Source of the DNA: Leucobacter rhizosphaerae
GTDB lineage: Bacteria > Actinomycetota > Actinomycetes > Actinomycetales > Microbacteriaceae
Length of the DNA stretch: 64,000 nt
Direction: 5' to 3'
NCBI RefSeq assembly: GCF_022919175.1
Contig: NZ_CP095043.1
Location: 310,001 to 374,000, forward strand
The notes under the pieces: model-generated
Database searches by the model: none
The model's input: only the letters and a program-made list of their open reading frames with translations
What the model was told of the DNA's origin: nothing
Made by a program: the position numbers and the translations under genes
Part shown: positions 40,296-49,200 of the stretch, piece by piece
How the letters are laid out: every line of letters starts with the position of its first letter
How positions within the stretch are numbered: the stretch's first letter is position 1

Positions 40296-41018
40296 ATGAG
40301 CGAAGCTGTGGCCCCCGAGCGTCGGAAGCGGCAGCGCAGGGGTGGCATCCTCGGCTTCCTCCGAGACCTGATCATCATCCTGATCGTCGCGTTTGTCGTG
40401 TCGTTCCTGCTGAAGACGTTCCTGGTGCGCAGCTTCTACATCCCGTCGCAATCGATGGAGCAGACGCTGCAGGTGAACGACCGGATCCTCGTCAATCAGC
40501 TCGTTCCCGACATGGTCGGGGTGCAGCGCGGCGACATCGTGGTGTTCAAGGATCCGGGCGGATGGTTGCACCCGAGCTCCGCACTGCCGCCAAAGGGCTT
40601 CGAAAAGGTGCTGCAGGCCGTGGGTCTGGCCGCGGATACCAGCGATGAGTACGTCGTCAAGCGTGTCATCGGCGTCGGCGGCGATCGTGTGTCCTGCTGC
40701 GACGCCGAGGGGCGGGTCATGGTCAACGGGGTGTCGCTCGACGAGCCCTACGCCGTGATCCCGGAGGGGGAGACCCGCGCCTCTGCCATCGACTTCGACG
40801 TCGAGGTGCCCGAGGGTTCCGTCTGGGTGATGGGCGATAACCGCTACCAGAGCAAGGATTCGCGTTACAACCAGGACCAGCCCGGCAAGGGCTTCGTCCC
40901 GGAGGAGGAGATCGTCGGTCGGGCGTTCCTGCTGAACTGGCCGCTCAGCCACTTCGGGTGGCTCGGCACACCCGAGGGCACCTTCACTGGGGTCGAGGAG
41001 GCCCGTTCGGCCTCGTGA
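40296..41018 (+). CDS. lepB: Signal peptidase I
   Basis: Cleaves signal peptides of exported proteins. It is 240 residues. One N-terminal membrane helix (about 22-42) follows a very basic start (PERRKRQRRGG). The catalytic Ser is in YIPSQSMEQTL and the Lys in YVVKRVIGVGGD; the MGDNRYQSKDSR box is intact. Its stop overlaps the rnhB GTG, which also holds in many actinobacteria where lepB precedes rnhB. Confidence 0.97.
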   Translation: MSEAVAPERRKRQRRGGILGFLRDLIIILIVAFVVSFLLKTFLVRSFYIPSQSMEQTLQVNDRILVNQLVPDMVGVQRGDIVVFKDPGGWLHPSSALPPKGFEKVLQAVGLAADTSDEYVVKRVIGVGGDRVSCCDAEGRVMVNGVSLDEPYAVIPEGETRASAIDFDVEVPEGSVWVMGDNRYQSKDSRYNQDQPGKGFVPEEEIVGRAFLLNWPLSHFGWLGTPEGTFTGVEEARSAS

Positions 41019-41758
41019 TCCCGGACCGGAGCACCGCGGAGCCCGATCCCGCGGCCGCTGATCCCGTGATCGCTGATCCCGCAGCTGTCGCCCCCGCCGC
41101 TCCGGTCGCCATCGCGCTCTCCAAGGATCCGACGCTCGAGTACGAGCAGGAGCTGTTCGGTGCGGGAGCATCGATCGTAATCGGCATCGATGAGGTCGGC
41201 AGGGGTGCGATCGCGGGCCCCGTCGCCGTCGGCGTGCACGCGGTACTCGCGGGTACGCGGGAGTTTCCGGAGGGGCTCCGCGACTCGAAGCTGCTGAGCG
41301 AGAAGCGTCGCGAGATCCTCGCCCCCCTCGTCGCAGCCTGGGGTGGCGGGGCGGTGGGCTACGCGAGCGCCGAGGAGATCGACACGCGAGGGATCACCGG
41401 CATGCTCGGGGAGGCTGCGCGTCGCGCGCTGCTCGAGCTGCACCGATCGGGTGTGCCGGTGGATCGGGCCGTGATTATCCTGGACGGATCGCACGACTGG
41501 CTGACGCCGAGCCTCCGCGCGCCGCTCGACGTGCGCACGCGGGTGGGCGCCGACCGGAGCTGTGCGAGTGTCGCGGCGGCGTCGGTGCGCGCGAAGGTGG
41601 CCCGGGATGCGCTGATGCGCGAGGCGCACGACGCCCACCCCGAGTACGCCTGGGACTCGAACAAGGGGTACGGTTCGAAGGCGCACTTCGCGGGAATCGC
41701 CGGGCACGGGCTCACGGAGCTGCATCGGCACACCTGGATCAAAACCGCCCCGCGCTAG
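41015..41758 (+). CDS. rnhB: Ribonuclease HII
   Basis: Removes single ribonucleotides and RNA from RNA-DNA hybrids. From GTG 41015 (overlapping the lepB stop as GTGA) it has 247 residues. The catalytic acidic residues are in GIDEVGRGAIAGPV and in VIILDGSHDWL; ASVAAASVRAKVARDALM and the KGYGSKAHFAGIAGHG element are canonical. The first ~45 residues are an Ala/Pro/Asp-rich stretch, including repeated ADP, not part of the fold. A later start would remove it but no good one is seen. Confidence 0.94.
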   Translation: MIPDRSTAEPDPAAADPVIADPAAVAPAAPVAIALSKDPTLEYEQELFGAGASIVIGIDEVGRGAIAGPVAVGVHAVLAGTREFPEGLRDSKLLSEKRREILAPLVAAWGGGAVGYASAEEIDTRGITGMLGEAARRALLELHRSGVPVDRAVIILDGSHDWLTPSLRAPLDVRTRVGADRSCASVAAASVRAKVARDALMREAHDAHPEYAWDSNKGYGSKAHFAGIAGHGLTELHRHTWIKTAPR

Positions 41759-41845
41759 CCCACCCGGCCTCAGCCCGGTGCGACGAGCTGTGCACCGCAT
41801 CCGCCCGCGCAGGCGACACCGCGGACCGGGCGATAGGCTGGAGGG

Positions 41846-42739
41846 GTGAGTACACGCGAGCTCTCGCCCGACGCGCCCATCGGCGTCTTCGACTCGGGCG
41901 TCGGCGGTCTGACCGTCGCCCGTGCGATTCGGGATCAGCTCCCCGGCGAGTCCATGATCTACGTCGGCGACACCGCCCGCACGCCCTACGGTCCCCGCCC
42001 GATCGCGGAGGTGCGCCGCTTCGCCCTCGAGATCCTCGACGACCTCGTCGACCAGGGCGTGAAGATGCTCGTCATCGCCTGCAACACCGCCTCCGCCGCG
42101 GTGCTCCGCGACGCCCGGGAACGCTACGACGTGCCCGTGGTCGAGGTCATCGCGCCCACGGTCCGCAGTGCGGCGGCGATCACCCGCAACGGCAACGTGG
42201 GCCTCATCGGAACCGTCGGCACGATCCAGTCCCGCGCCTACGACGACCTCTTCGCCGTGCGCCCCGAGATCACCCTCAGCGCCGTCGCCTGCCCGCGGTT
42301 CGTCGAGCTCGTCGAGGCCGGCGAGACGAGCGGCCCGGAGGTGCTGGCGGTTGCGGAGGCCTACCTCGCACCGCTGGTCGCCCGGGACATCGACACCCTG
42401 GTGCTGGGCTGCACGCACTACCCGTTCCTGCGCGGCGCGCTGCGGCAGGTCGTGGGCCCCGAGGTCGCGCTCGTCTCCAGTGACATCGAGACGGCCAACG
42501 AGGTCTACCAGGTGCTCACGAATCGCGATCTGCTGCGCCCGGTCGACGCGGGTGAGCCCGTGGTTCGCTACGAGGCGACCGGAACCGACGCCGCCGCCTT
42601 CGTCGATCTCGCGCGCCGCATGCTCGGGATCGGCATCGACACCGTCGACCGGCTCGAGACCGGCACGATCCGGCTTCCCGGCACGGCCGGCACGGTCGGC
42701 ACCGCCGTCGCACCGGCCACCACCGGCACCCCCGCATAG
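41846..42739 (+). CDS. murI: Glutamate racemase
   Basis: Makes D-glutamate for peptidoglycan. It is 297 residues. Signatures: [30 protein letters not shown], the two catalytic cysteines in VIACNTASA and VLGCTHYPF, and [11 protein letters not shown]. The last ~25 residues are a Gly/Thr/Ala repeat ([18 protein letters not shown]) outside the fold. GTG 41846 has TAGGCT 6 nt upstream, with GGAGGG between, so both leaderless and ribosome-site initiation are possible. rph and rdgB follow closely. Confidence 0.96.
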   Translation: MSTRELSPDAPIGVFDSGVGGLTVARAIRDQLPGESMIYVGDTARTPYGPRPIAEVRRFALEILDDLVDQGVKMLVIACNTASAAVLRDARERYDVPVVEVIAPTVRSAAAITRNGNVGLIGTVGTIQSRAYDDLFAVRPEITLSAVACPRFVELVEAGETSGPEVLAVAEAYLAPLVARDIDTLVLGCTHYPFLRGALRQVVGPEVALVSSDIETANEVYQVLTNRDLLRPVDAGEPVVRYEATGTDAAAFVDLARRMLGIGIDTVDRLETGTIRLPGTAGTVGTAVAPATTGTPA

Positions 42740-42771
42740 TTCACCCCCAGTTTTCGAGTGTGAGGAACGAC

Positions 42772-43512
42772 ATGACCGACATCATCCGCGCCGACGGGCG
42801 CAACAGCGCCCAGATGCGACCCGTCACGATCGAGCGAGGCTGGAGTGCACAGGCCGAGGGCAGTGCGCTGATCTCCTTCGGCAACACCCGCGTGCTCTGC
42901 ACCGCCTCGTTCACTCCGGGCGTGCCCCGGTGGCTCGCGGGCACGGGCACCGGCTGGGTGACCGCGGAGTACTCGATGCTGCCGAGATCGACGAACGAGC
43001 GCATGCAGCGTGAAGCGGTGAAGGGCAGGATCGGCGGCCGCACGCACGAGATCTCTCGCCTCATCGGTCGCAGCCTGCGCGCGATCATCGACATGAAGGC
43101 CCTCGGCGAGAACACCATCGTCATCGACTGCGACGTGCTGCAGGCCGACGGCGGCACCCGCACCACGGCGATCACGGGCGCGTACGTTGCGCTGGCAGAC
43201 GCCCTCGAGTGGGCCCGTGCGCAGGGGCACATCGCGAAGAAGGCGCAGCCGCTCCGCGACAGCGTCGCGGCCGTGTCGGTCGGGATCGTCGACGGAGTGC
43301 CGCTGAGCGATCTCGCGTACGTCGAGGACTCCCGCGCCGAAACCGACATGAACGTCGTGGTCACGGGGTCCGGCGACTTCGTCGAGGTCCAGGGCACCGC
43401 CGAGGGTGCCCCGTTCAAGCGCGCCGAACTCGATGCGCTGCTGGATCTGGCGCTCGCGAGCGCCGCCGACCTCACGGTGCTGCAGCAGGCGGTGCTGGCG
43501 GAGGGACAGTAG
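42772..43512 (+). CDS. rph: Ribonuclease PH
   Basis: A phosphate-dependent 3'-5' exoribonuclease that trims tRNA 3' ends. It is 246 residues. [53 protein letters not shown] and [20 protein letters not shown] are all canonical. ATG 42772 has GAGGA 6 nt upstream. It is the middle gene of murI-rph-rdgB, a common actinobacterial order, with only 2 nt to the next start. Confidence 0.97.
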   Translation: MTDIIRADGRNSAQMRPVTIERGWSAQAEGSALISFGNTRVLCTASFTPGVPRWLAGTGTGWVTAEYSMLPRSTNERMQREAVKGRIGGRTHEISRLIGRSLRAIIDMKALGENTIVIDCDVLQADGGTRTTAITGAYVALADALEWARAQGHIAKKAQPLRDSVAAVSVGIVDGVPLSDLAYVEDSRAETDMNVVVTGSGDFVEVQGTAEGAPFKRAELDALLDLALASAADLTVLQQAVLAEGQ

Positions 43513-43514
43513 TC

Positions 43515-44171
43515 ATGGCGACCACCCTCGTGCTCGCGTCGCACAACGCGCACAAGCTCACCGAACTGCGCCGGATCCTCGGGCCCCTGATCCCGGGGGT
43601 CGAACTCGTCGGCTACGACGGTCCCGAGCCCATCGAGAGCGGCGTGACCTTCGCCGAGAACGCGCTGCTCAAGGCCCGCGCGGCGGCCGCCCACACGGGG
43701 CTGCCCGCCATCGCCGACGACTCGGGCATCGCCGTCGACATTTTGGGCGGCTGCCCCGGGATCTTCTCCGCGCGCTGGGGTGGGCCGGCTCGCAACGACC
43801 GCGCGAACGTCGACCTGCTGCTGTGGCAGCTCACGGATGTCGGAGACGAGCATCGGGACGCGGGGTTCATCTGCGCCGCCGCGTTGGTGCTGCCGCAGGC
43901 GGCGGATACCCCATCCGAGGCGGATACCCCATCCGAGGCGGAGGCCGAGGCCGAGGCCGAGGCGTCCGAGGTCTGCAAGATCGGCGTCTGGCCGGGCCGT
44001 GTGCTCCGGGAGCCCCGTGGCGCCGAGGGGTTCGGCTACGACCCCGTGTTCCAACCCGAGCACGAGGAGCGTTCGGCCGCCGAGCTCACGGCGGCCGAGA
44101 AGGACGCGCTCTCGCACCGCACGCGTGCCTTCAGCGCCCTGGCGCCGGAGATCCTCGCCCGCCTCACCTGA
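43515..44171 (+). CDS. rdgB: XTP/dITP diphosphatase (RdgB/Ham1)
   Basis: Removes ITP and XTP from the nucleotide pool. It is 218 residues. Seen: LVLASHNAHKLTELRRIL, VTFAENALLKARAAA, IADDSGIAVDILGGCPGIFSARW (in parts IADDSGIAVDILGG and PGIFSARW), and GFGYDPVFQPE near the end. Between the two halves, residues about 128-151 are a low-complexity insert ADTPSEADTPSEAEAEAEAE, encoded by an 18-bp tandem repeat. The active site residues are unaffected. It is third in murI-rph-rdgB. Confidence 0.96.
   Translation: MATTLVLASHNAHKLTELRRILGPLIPGVELVGYDGPEPIESGVTFAENALLKARAAAAHTGLPAIADDSGIAVDILGGCPGIFSARWGGPARNDRANVDLLLWQLTDVGDEHRDAGFICAAALVLPQAADTPSEADTPSEAEAEAEAEASEVCKIGVWPGRVLREPRGAEGFGYDPVFQPEHEERSAAELTAAEKDALSHRTRAFSALAPEILARLT
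43902..43937 (+). repeat. 18-bp tandem repeat within rdgB
   Basis: Two exact copies of an 18-bp unit (43902-43919, 43920-43937) encode ADTPSE twice. They are followed by several gaggcc hexamers that encode Glu-Ala. In-frame slippage would change the insert length without breaking the gene. Confidence 0.85.
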
Positions 44172-44289
44172 AGTTTCCCCACGTCGGCTTGTGGGCCCCA
44201 GCGTCCGAGCCCGAGTATCCGCGCGACTGCGCCAGTGGTACCCAACACATGAGTGACCTCGTTTCCATACCGAAATGGAGAATCTGACG

Positions 44290-47200
44290 ATGATGGAATC
44301 ACGCTCGGGCGGTCTCGGCCACCCGGAGGATCAGCAGGCACCCGCAGGCGGCCTCGTCCGTCCTGATGTCTCGGAGTCCGACGCCGTGACGATCGCGCGC
44401 GAGTGCTACGGGATCGACGTGACGGCACGTGAACTGGGCAGCAATCAGGATCGCAATTTCCTGCTCACGACCCCCGACGGCGACCGGAGTGTGCTCCGCG
44501 TCGACAACCCGGTGTTCCCGGACTCCGCACGCGACGCCCAGCACGCCGCACTCGACGCCTACCGGGCCGCCGGCGTGCCGGTGTCGGCCGTGCTCGCGGG
44601 TGTCGACGGCGAGCCCACCCAGCGCTGGCGCGGCTTCGCCGTGCGCCGCAGCGAGTTCGCCGAGGGCGCGCCGATGGTCGACAGCGGGTACTTCGCACCC
44701 GTCGTGCTCGCCGAGTTCGGCGCGCTGGCGGCAGCGTCGGTCCGCGCGCTCGCGGACCTCACCCACCCGGGGCTCGAGCGCGAGCAGATGTGGGACATGC
44801 GGGTCGCGCACGCGGAGACGATCCAGCTCGCCGCGTCGATCGCCGATGAGGTGTTGCGCGAACGCGTGCTCCTCGCCGCGGAAGCCGCGCACGAGGCGCT
44901 CGCCCCGCTCATCGACGCGCTCCCGGTGCAGGCCATTCACGGCGATCTCACCGACGACAACGTGATGGGCCGCGCGGGAACCGATGCGCGCCTGCACCCG
45001 CATACCGTGCTCGATCTCGGAGACCTCGGCATGGGCTGGCGGGTCGCGGAGCTCGCGGTGACGGCGTCATCGATGCTGCACCACGATCCGGAGCGCCCGC
45101 TGCGGCAGCTCGAGGTGATCACCGCGTTCCATCGGGACGCCCCGCTGTCGGCGGCCGAGGCGCGCGCGGTCTGGCCGCTCGTCGTGTTGCGCGCGGCCCT
45201 GCTCGTGGCGAGCGGGTGGCGCCAGCTTGAGATCGACGGTGACAACGCCTACGCCCGGGAGCGCGTCGCCGGAGAGCAGGCGATCTTCGACGCCGCGACG
45301 GCCCTGCCGCTCGCCGAGGTCACGGAGCACGTGCTGGCGGCGCTCGGATTCGTCGGAGTCGCGGACGGTGCCGGCCTGCGCCTCGTCGGTGCACCGATGC
45401 CGGCGACGCTCAAGGAGCTCGCCGAGGCGGGACTGTCGCACGAGGAGCTGCGCGAACGGCGGTCGATCCCGCTCCGCTCGCTGCTACCGGGGCTGCAGGG
45501 GGAGGTCGCCATGCTCGATCCCGGGGTGGAGAGCGACGCCCTCGACGCCGGGCGCTGGTTGGCGGACGACGCCGAGGCTGAACTCATCGCCGACGCGCTC
45601 GGCGGAGGAGCCGGGGCCGCGGTGCTGCCGTACGGCGTGTATCGGTTGACCCGCACCGCGGTGGATGCCGACGCCGCCGCCGAGACCTGGCCCATCGGCA
45701 CCGAGGTGCATGTTGCAGCCGGTGAGGCGCTCCCGGTCACGTCCCCGGTCGCGGGCGTGGTCGCCGTGGCCACCGACCGCGGCGTGCTGCTCGAGCTGGA
45801 GGGCGGCTGGACGCTTTCGATCGACGGCGTTCGGCCCGAGTGCGAGGCAGGGGACACGGTCGCACCGGGGCGCCGGATCGCGTCGTTGCCCGCGGCCGAC
45901 GAGGCGCGGCCCATCGCGGCCACCCTCTGCCGGGCCGACGCCCTGGTGGGAGCGGAGCCGCCGATCCTCGCCCTCGACGAGCCCGACGAGGGTCGCGCGC
46001 AGCTGGTCGCCCCCGAACGGGTGCCGGCCTGGTCGCGCTTCACCTTCGACCCCTCGGCCCTGTTGAACATCGCATCCGTGCTGCAGCGCGACGAGTCCGG
46101 CGACGAGCAGGCCCGGCGGGAGCAGATCTTCGCCTCGGCCCAGGAGCGCTACTACGAGCGTCCGATGCAGATCGAGCGCGGTTGGCGCCACCACCTCGTC
46201 GACACCACCGGCCGCGCCTACATCGACATGGTGAACAACGTCACGGGGCTCGGCCACGGCCACCCCGGCGTCGCCGACGCGGTGAACCGGCAGATCCGGA
46301 TTCTCAACACCAACTCGCGCTTCCTCTACCGCGAGCTGGCGGAATACAGCGAGCGGCTCCTCGCCCTGCTGCCCGCGGACAGCGAGCTCGACACCGTGCT
46401 GCTCGTGAACAGCGGGTCGGAGGCGGTCGACCTCGCGTTGCGCCTCGCGCAGGCGGCGACGGGGCGGAAGACCGTCGTTTCCCTCCGGGAGGCCTACCAC
46501 GGGTGGACCATGGCGTCGGATGCCGTCACCACCTCCGCCTATGACAACCCGTACGCGCTGGAGAATCGCCCCGACTGGGTGCACGTCGCCGACGTGCCGA
46601 ACCGCTACCGGGGAACGTATCGCGGCGACGACACCGGCGCCCGGTACGCGGCAGACCTCGGCGCGGATCTCGACGCGCTCGCGGCGGAGGGTCGCGATGC
46701 GGCCGCGTTCATCTGCGAGTCGGTGCTCGGCAACGCGGGCGGCGTGCTGCTCCCGGACGGGTACCTCGCCGACGCCTACCGTCGCGTGCGCGCCGCCGGT
46801 GGGCTGTGCATCGCCGACGAGGTGCAGGTCGGGTTCGGACGTATGGGGTCGAGCTTCTGGGGCTTCGAGCAGTCGGGCGCCCTGCCCGACCTCATCACGA
46901 TCGCGAAGCCGATGGGCAATGGCTTCCCGATCGGCGGCGTCATCACCTCCAAGCGCATCGCGGACGCCCTCGCCACGCAGGGCCAGTTCTTCTCGTCGGC
47001 GGGCGGCAACCCGCTGAGCTGCCGGGTCGGGATCGCGGTGCTCGACGCGATGGAGTCCGAAGGGCTGCAGGAGAACGCGCGCGTGGTGGGGAGCCGGCTC
47101 GCCGACGGCTTCCGGGCGCTCGCCGAGCGGCACGCACTCATCGGTCCGATCCACGGCGAGGGCCTGTACCTGGGCGTCGAGCTGGTTCGGGATCGCGACA

Positions 47201-47385
47201 CGATGGAACCCGCCACGGCGGAGGCGGCGGCGATCTGCGAGCGCATGAAGGAGCTGGGCGTCATCGTGCTCACGACCTCGGAGCGCTCGAACGTGCTCAA
47301 GGTGAAGCCGCCGCTCTGCCTCACCGCGGACAGCGCGGACGTGGTGGTGGCCGCGCTGGATCGGGTGCTCACCGAGGGCTGGTAG
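44290..47385 (+). CDS. Kinase/aminotransferase-class-III fusion (phospho-amine lyase type)
   Basis: A 1031-residue protein of three parts. About 40-330 is an APH/hydroxylysine-kinase-like domain with AIHGDLTDDNVMGR and the metal-site VLDLGDLGMGWR. About 430-570 is a biotinyl/M23-like beta domain (SPVAGVVAVATDRG). About 600-1025 is a PLP class-III aminotransferase fold with LLVNSGSEAVDLALRLA, CIADEVQVGFGRMG and the PLP lysine in TIAKPMGNGFP. Bacterial fusions of this form are related to human ethanolamine-phosphate and phosphohydroxylysine phospho-lyases: the kinase phosphorylates an amino alcohol and the PLP domain eliminates phosphate. ATG 44290 was chosen for GGAG 9 nt upstream; 44293 and 44275 are also possible. 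Substrate is inference. Confidence 0.88.
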   Translation: MMESRSGGLGHPEDQQAPAGGLVRPDVSESDAVTIARECYGIDVTARELGSNQDRNFLLTTPDGDRSVLRVDNPVFPDSARDAQHAALDAYRAAGVPVSAVLAGVDGEPTQRWRGFAVRRSEFAEGAPMVDSGYFAPVVLAEFGALAAASVRALADLTHPGLEREQMWDMRVAHAETIQLAASIADEVLRERVLLAAEAAHEALAPLIDALPVQAIHGDLTDDNVMGRAGTDARLHPHTVLDLGDLGMGWRVAELAVTASSMLHHDPERPLRQLEVITAFHRDAPLSAAEARAVWPLVVLRAALLVASGWRQLEIDGDNAYARERVAGEQAIFDAATALPLAEVTEHVLAALGFVGVADGAGLRLVGAPMPATLKELAEAGLSHEELRERRSIPLRSLLPGLQGEVAMLDPGVESDALDAGRWLADDAEAELIADALGGGAGAAVLPYGVYRLTRTAVDADAAAETWPIGTEVHVAAGEALPVTSPVAGVVAVATDRGVLLELEGGWTLSIDGVRPECEAGDTVAPGRRIASLPAADEARPIAATLCRADALVGAEPPILALDEPDEGRAQLVAPERVPAWSRFTFDPSALLNIASVLQRDESGDEQARREQIFASAQERYYERPMQIERGWRHHLVDTTGRAYIDMVNNVTGLGHGHPGVADAVNRQIRILNTNSRFLYRELAEYSERLLALLPADSELDTVLLVNSGSEAVDLALRLAQAATGRKTVVSLREAYHGWTMASDAVTTSAYDNPYALENRPDWVHVADVPNRYRGTYRGDDTGARYAADLGADLDALAAEGRDAAAFICESVLGNAGGVLLPDGYLADAYRRVRAAGGLCIADEVQVGFGRMGSSFWGFEQSGALPDLITIAKPMGNGFPIGGVITSKRIADALATQGQFFSSAGGNPLSCRVGIAVLDAMESEGLQENARVVGSRLADGFRALAERHALIGPIHGEGLYLGVELVRDRDTMEPATAEAAAICERMKELGVIVLTTSERSNVLKVKPPLCLTADSADVVVAALDRVLTEGW

Positions 47386-47394
47386 CCGGTCGAT

Positions 47395-47435
47395 GTCGAC
47401 TCGCTGCGCTGGCTGAGCGAGCGCAGCGGGTCGAC
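47395..47435. terminator. Large intergenic palindrome between the fusion gene and mgtE
   Basis: Two 20-nt arms (47395-47414 and 47416-47435) match as inverted copies at 18 of 20 positions, almost back to back, rich in the CGCTGCGCT core. It lies between convergent genes and would terminate in both directions. Similar palindromes are often dispersed between genes in Microbacteriaceae. Confidence 0.75.
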
Positions 47436-47445
47436 ACCCGCGCAC

Positions 47446-48807
47446 CTACAGGTGCAGCACGATCCGGGCGATGAGGAAGTAGATCACGAGCCCGGTTGCG
47501 TCGACGAACGTCGTGATGAACGGATTCGAGAACACCGCGGGATCGACCCGGATCGCCCGAGCGACGAGCGGCATGATCCCGCCCACCGCCGCCGCCACCG
47601 TGCACACCGCGAGCAGGGTCAGCCCGATGACGAGGCCCATGTCCGGGGCGAAGACGAGCGCGGCGATCCCGAATCCGATGGCACCGAGCAGCAGCCCGAG
47701 CAGAGCGCCGGTCAGCAGTTCGCGACTGAGCACTCGCAGAATGTCGCGCGGGCGCACATCGCCGAGCGCGAGCGCGCGGGTGACGGTCGTCGCGGCCTGA
47801 TTGCCGGTGTTGCCGCCGGTGCCGATGAGGAGCGGCACGAAGAGGGCGAGCGCCGTGACCTGCGCCAGCGTGGCCTCGAACGCCGAGAGCACCTGCACGG
47901 TGAGCGTCGCCCCCACCGCCAGCACCAGGAGCCACACGACGCGTGACCGCACGATCGTGAAGACCGGGGTCGAGAGGTACGGCCGGTTCAGCGGCTCGGC
48001 ACCGCCCTGGCGCGCCGCGTCCTGGCTCTCCTCGTGCTCGAGGATTCGCACGGCGTCATCGATGGTGAGCATGCCGATCAGGCGCGACTCGCTGTCGACG
48101 ATCGGCAGTGCGAGAAGACGGAGGTCCGTGCACATACGCGCGGCCACCTCGGCCTCCTCGGTCGCCTCCGAGGTGTGGGCCGGCTGCATGAAGGCCTCGA
48201 CGGGTGCGTCGGGATCCGCACCGAGCAGGTCCCGAAGGCTCACGATGCCGGCCACGCGGCGCCCGTGATCGAGCACGGGGATCGTGTAGACGGTCTCCGC
48301 GTCGGCGAGTCGGGCGCGCACGCGCTCGATCGACTCCGCGGCGGTCATGCCGACGTGCGTCGTCACGAACTCGGGGGTCATGCGGCGCCCGACGCTGCCC
48401 TGGCGGTAGCCGAGCAGCCCGGCGGTGAGCACCCGTTCGTCTTCGGGCAGGCCGCGGAGCAGGCGGGCGGCGAGCACCGCCGGCACCTCGTCGAGCAGCC
48501 ACATGCGGTCGTCGGGATCGAGCTCCGCGAACAGGCGGGAGACGTCCGCGTCCTGCAACCCGGTGAAGAGGTCGCTCTGCAGCGCGGGCGGCAGCATCTC
48601 GAAGACCTCGAGCGCGCGGTCCTTCGCGAGCAATCGGTGGATGATGGCGCGCTGCTTCAGGTTGAGGCGCTCCAGGACCTCGACGATCTCCGAGGTGGAG
48701 AGCGGCGTCAGCACCCCGGTGAGGGTGATGAGGTCCTGGCGGGCGAGGAGCGGGGTGATGGTGTCGATCAGCTCATCGATGTTCGGGGTCTGCTGCTGCA
48801 GGGTCAT
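47446..48807 (-). CDS. mgtE: Magnesium transporter MgtE
   Basis: A Mg2+ channel gated by cytoplasmic Mg2+. It is 453 residues. The N-terminal helical domain (about 10-130) contains ELDPDDRMWLLDEVP; two CBS domains (about 135-260) with VYTIPVLDHGRRVAGIVSL and LLALPIVDSESRLIGMLTID follow; the membrane part has five helices with the pore motif LLIGTGGNTGNQAATTVTRAL (in parts LLIGTGGNTGNQ and AATTVTRAL). ATG 48807 has AAAGAG 7 nt upstream. It is preceded by a 393-nt divergent gap. Confidence 0.95.
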   Translation of the reverse strand: MTLQQQTPNIDELIDTITPLLARQDLITLTGVLTPLSTSEIVEVLERLNLKQRAIIHRLLAKDRALEVFEMLPPALQSDLFTGLQDADVSRLFAELDPDDRMWLLDEVPAVLAARLLRGLPEDERVLTAGLLGYRQGSVGRRMTPEFVTTHVGMTAAESIERVRARLADAETVYTIPVLDHGRRVAGIVSLRDLLGADPDAPVEAFMQPAHTSEATEEAEVAARMCTDLRLLALPIVDSESRLIGMLTIDDAVRILEHEESQDAARQGGAEPLNRPYLSTPVFTIVRSRVVWLLVLAVGATLTVQVLSAFEATLAQVTALALFVPLLIGTGGNTGNQAATTVTRALALGDVRPRDILRVLSRELLTGALLGLLLGAIGFGIAALVFAPDMGLVIGLTLLAVCTVAAAVGGIMPLVARAIRVDPAVFSNPFITTFVDATGLVIYFLIARIVLHL

Positions 48808-49200
48808 GGCTTCGCTCTTTCGGCAAGGACACGCGGATCGCGCGTCGGACGACCGGCACCGAACGGCTGCGCGCACGGGTGCGTGCGGAGCCGTCGGGCG
48901 GGAGGCGGGCCTGGTGGGCCCGGGGGAGAGGGCCGGATGGCGCGAGGCTCGAGCGGAGACTACTGGTCGCGGAAAGCGACGCAGCGAGCGTGAGCGATCG
49001 CGGTGACCGGCTGCGGACTGGCACTGTCACTGGACATAACGGACACTCACCTCGCTTTCACTGGGGCGGCGCCACCGGCGCACGCACAGGACCGAATGTA
49101 GCAGCCCGGGACCGGCGCGGCCAACCCGGAACCACGGTCCCGTTGATCTGGATGTCGACCGGTGCGCACCACGCGGTGCATTCGGGAGTACAGTGAGCGC
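48808..49200. other. 393-nt divergent intergenic region of mgtE and the APC transporter
   Basis: No coding or RNA gene was recognised. A perfect 6-bp hairpin CGGGCC/GGCCCG lies at 48906-48922. TTATGT-like sequence near 49037 (minus strand) could be the mgtE -10, which would leave a leader of about 225 nt. TACAGT at 49189-49194 serves the APC gene. I looked for an M-box and a ydaO c-di-AMP fold and could not fit either. Confidence 0.5.

Noticed and set aside
48808..49200. M-box or c-di-AMP riboswitch before mgtE or the APC gene
   Set aside because: I could not place the conserved blocks of either family.
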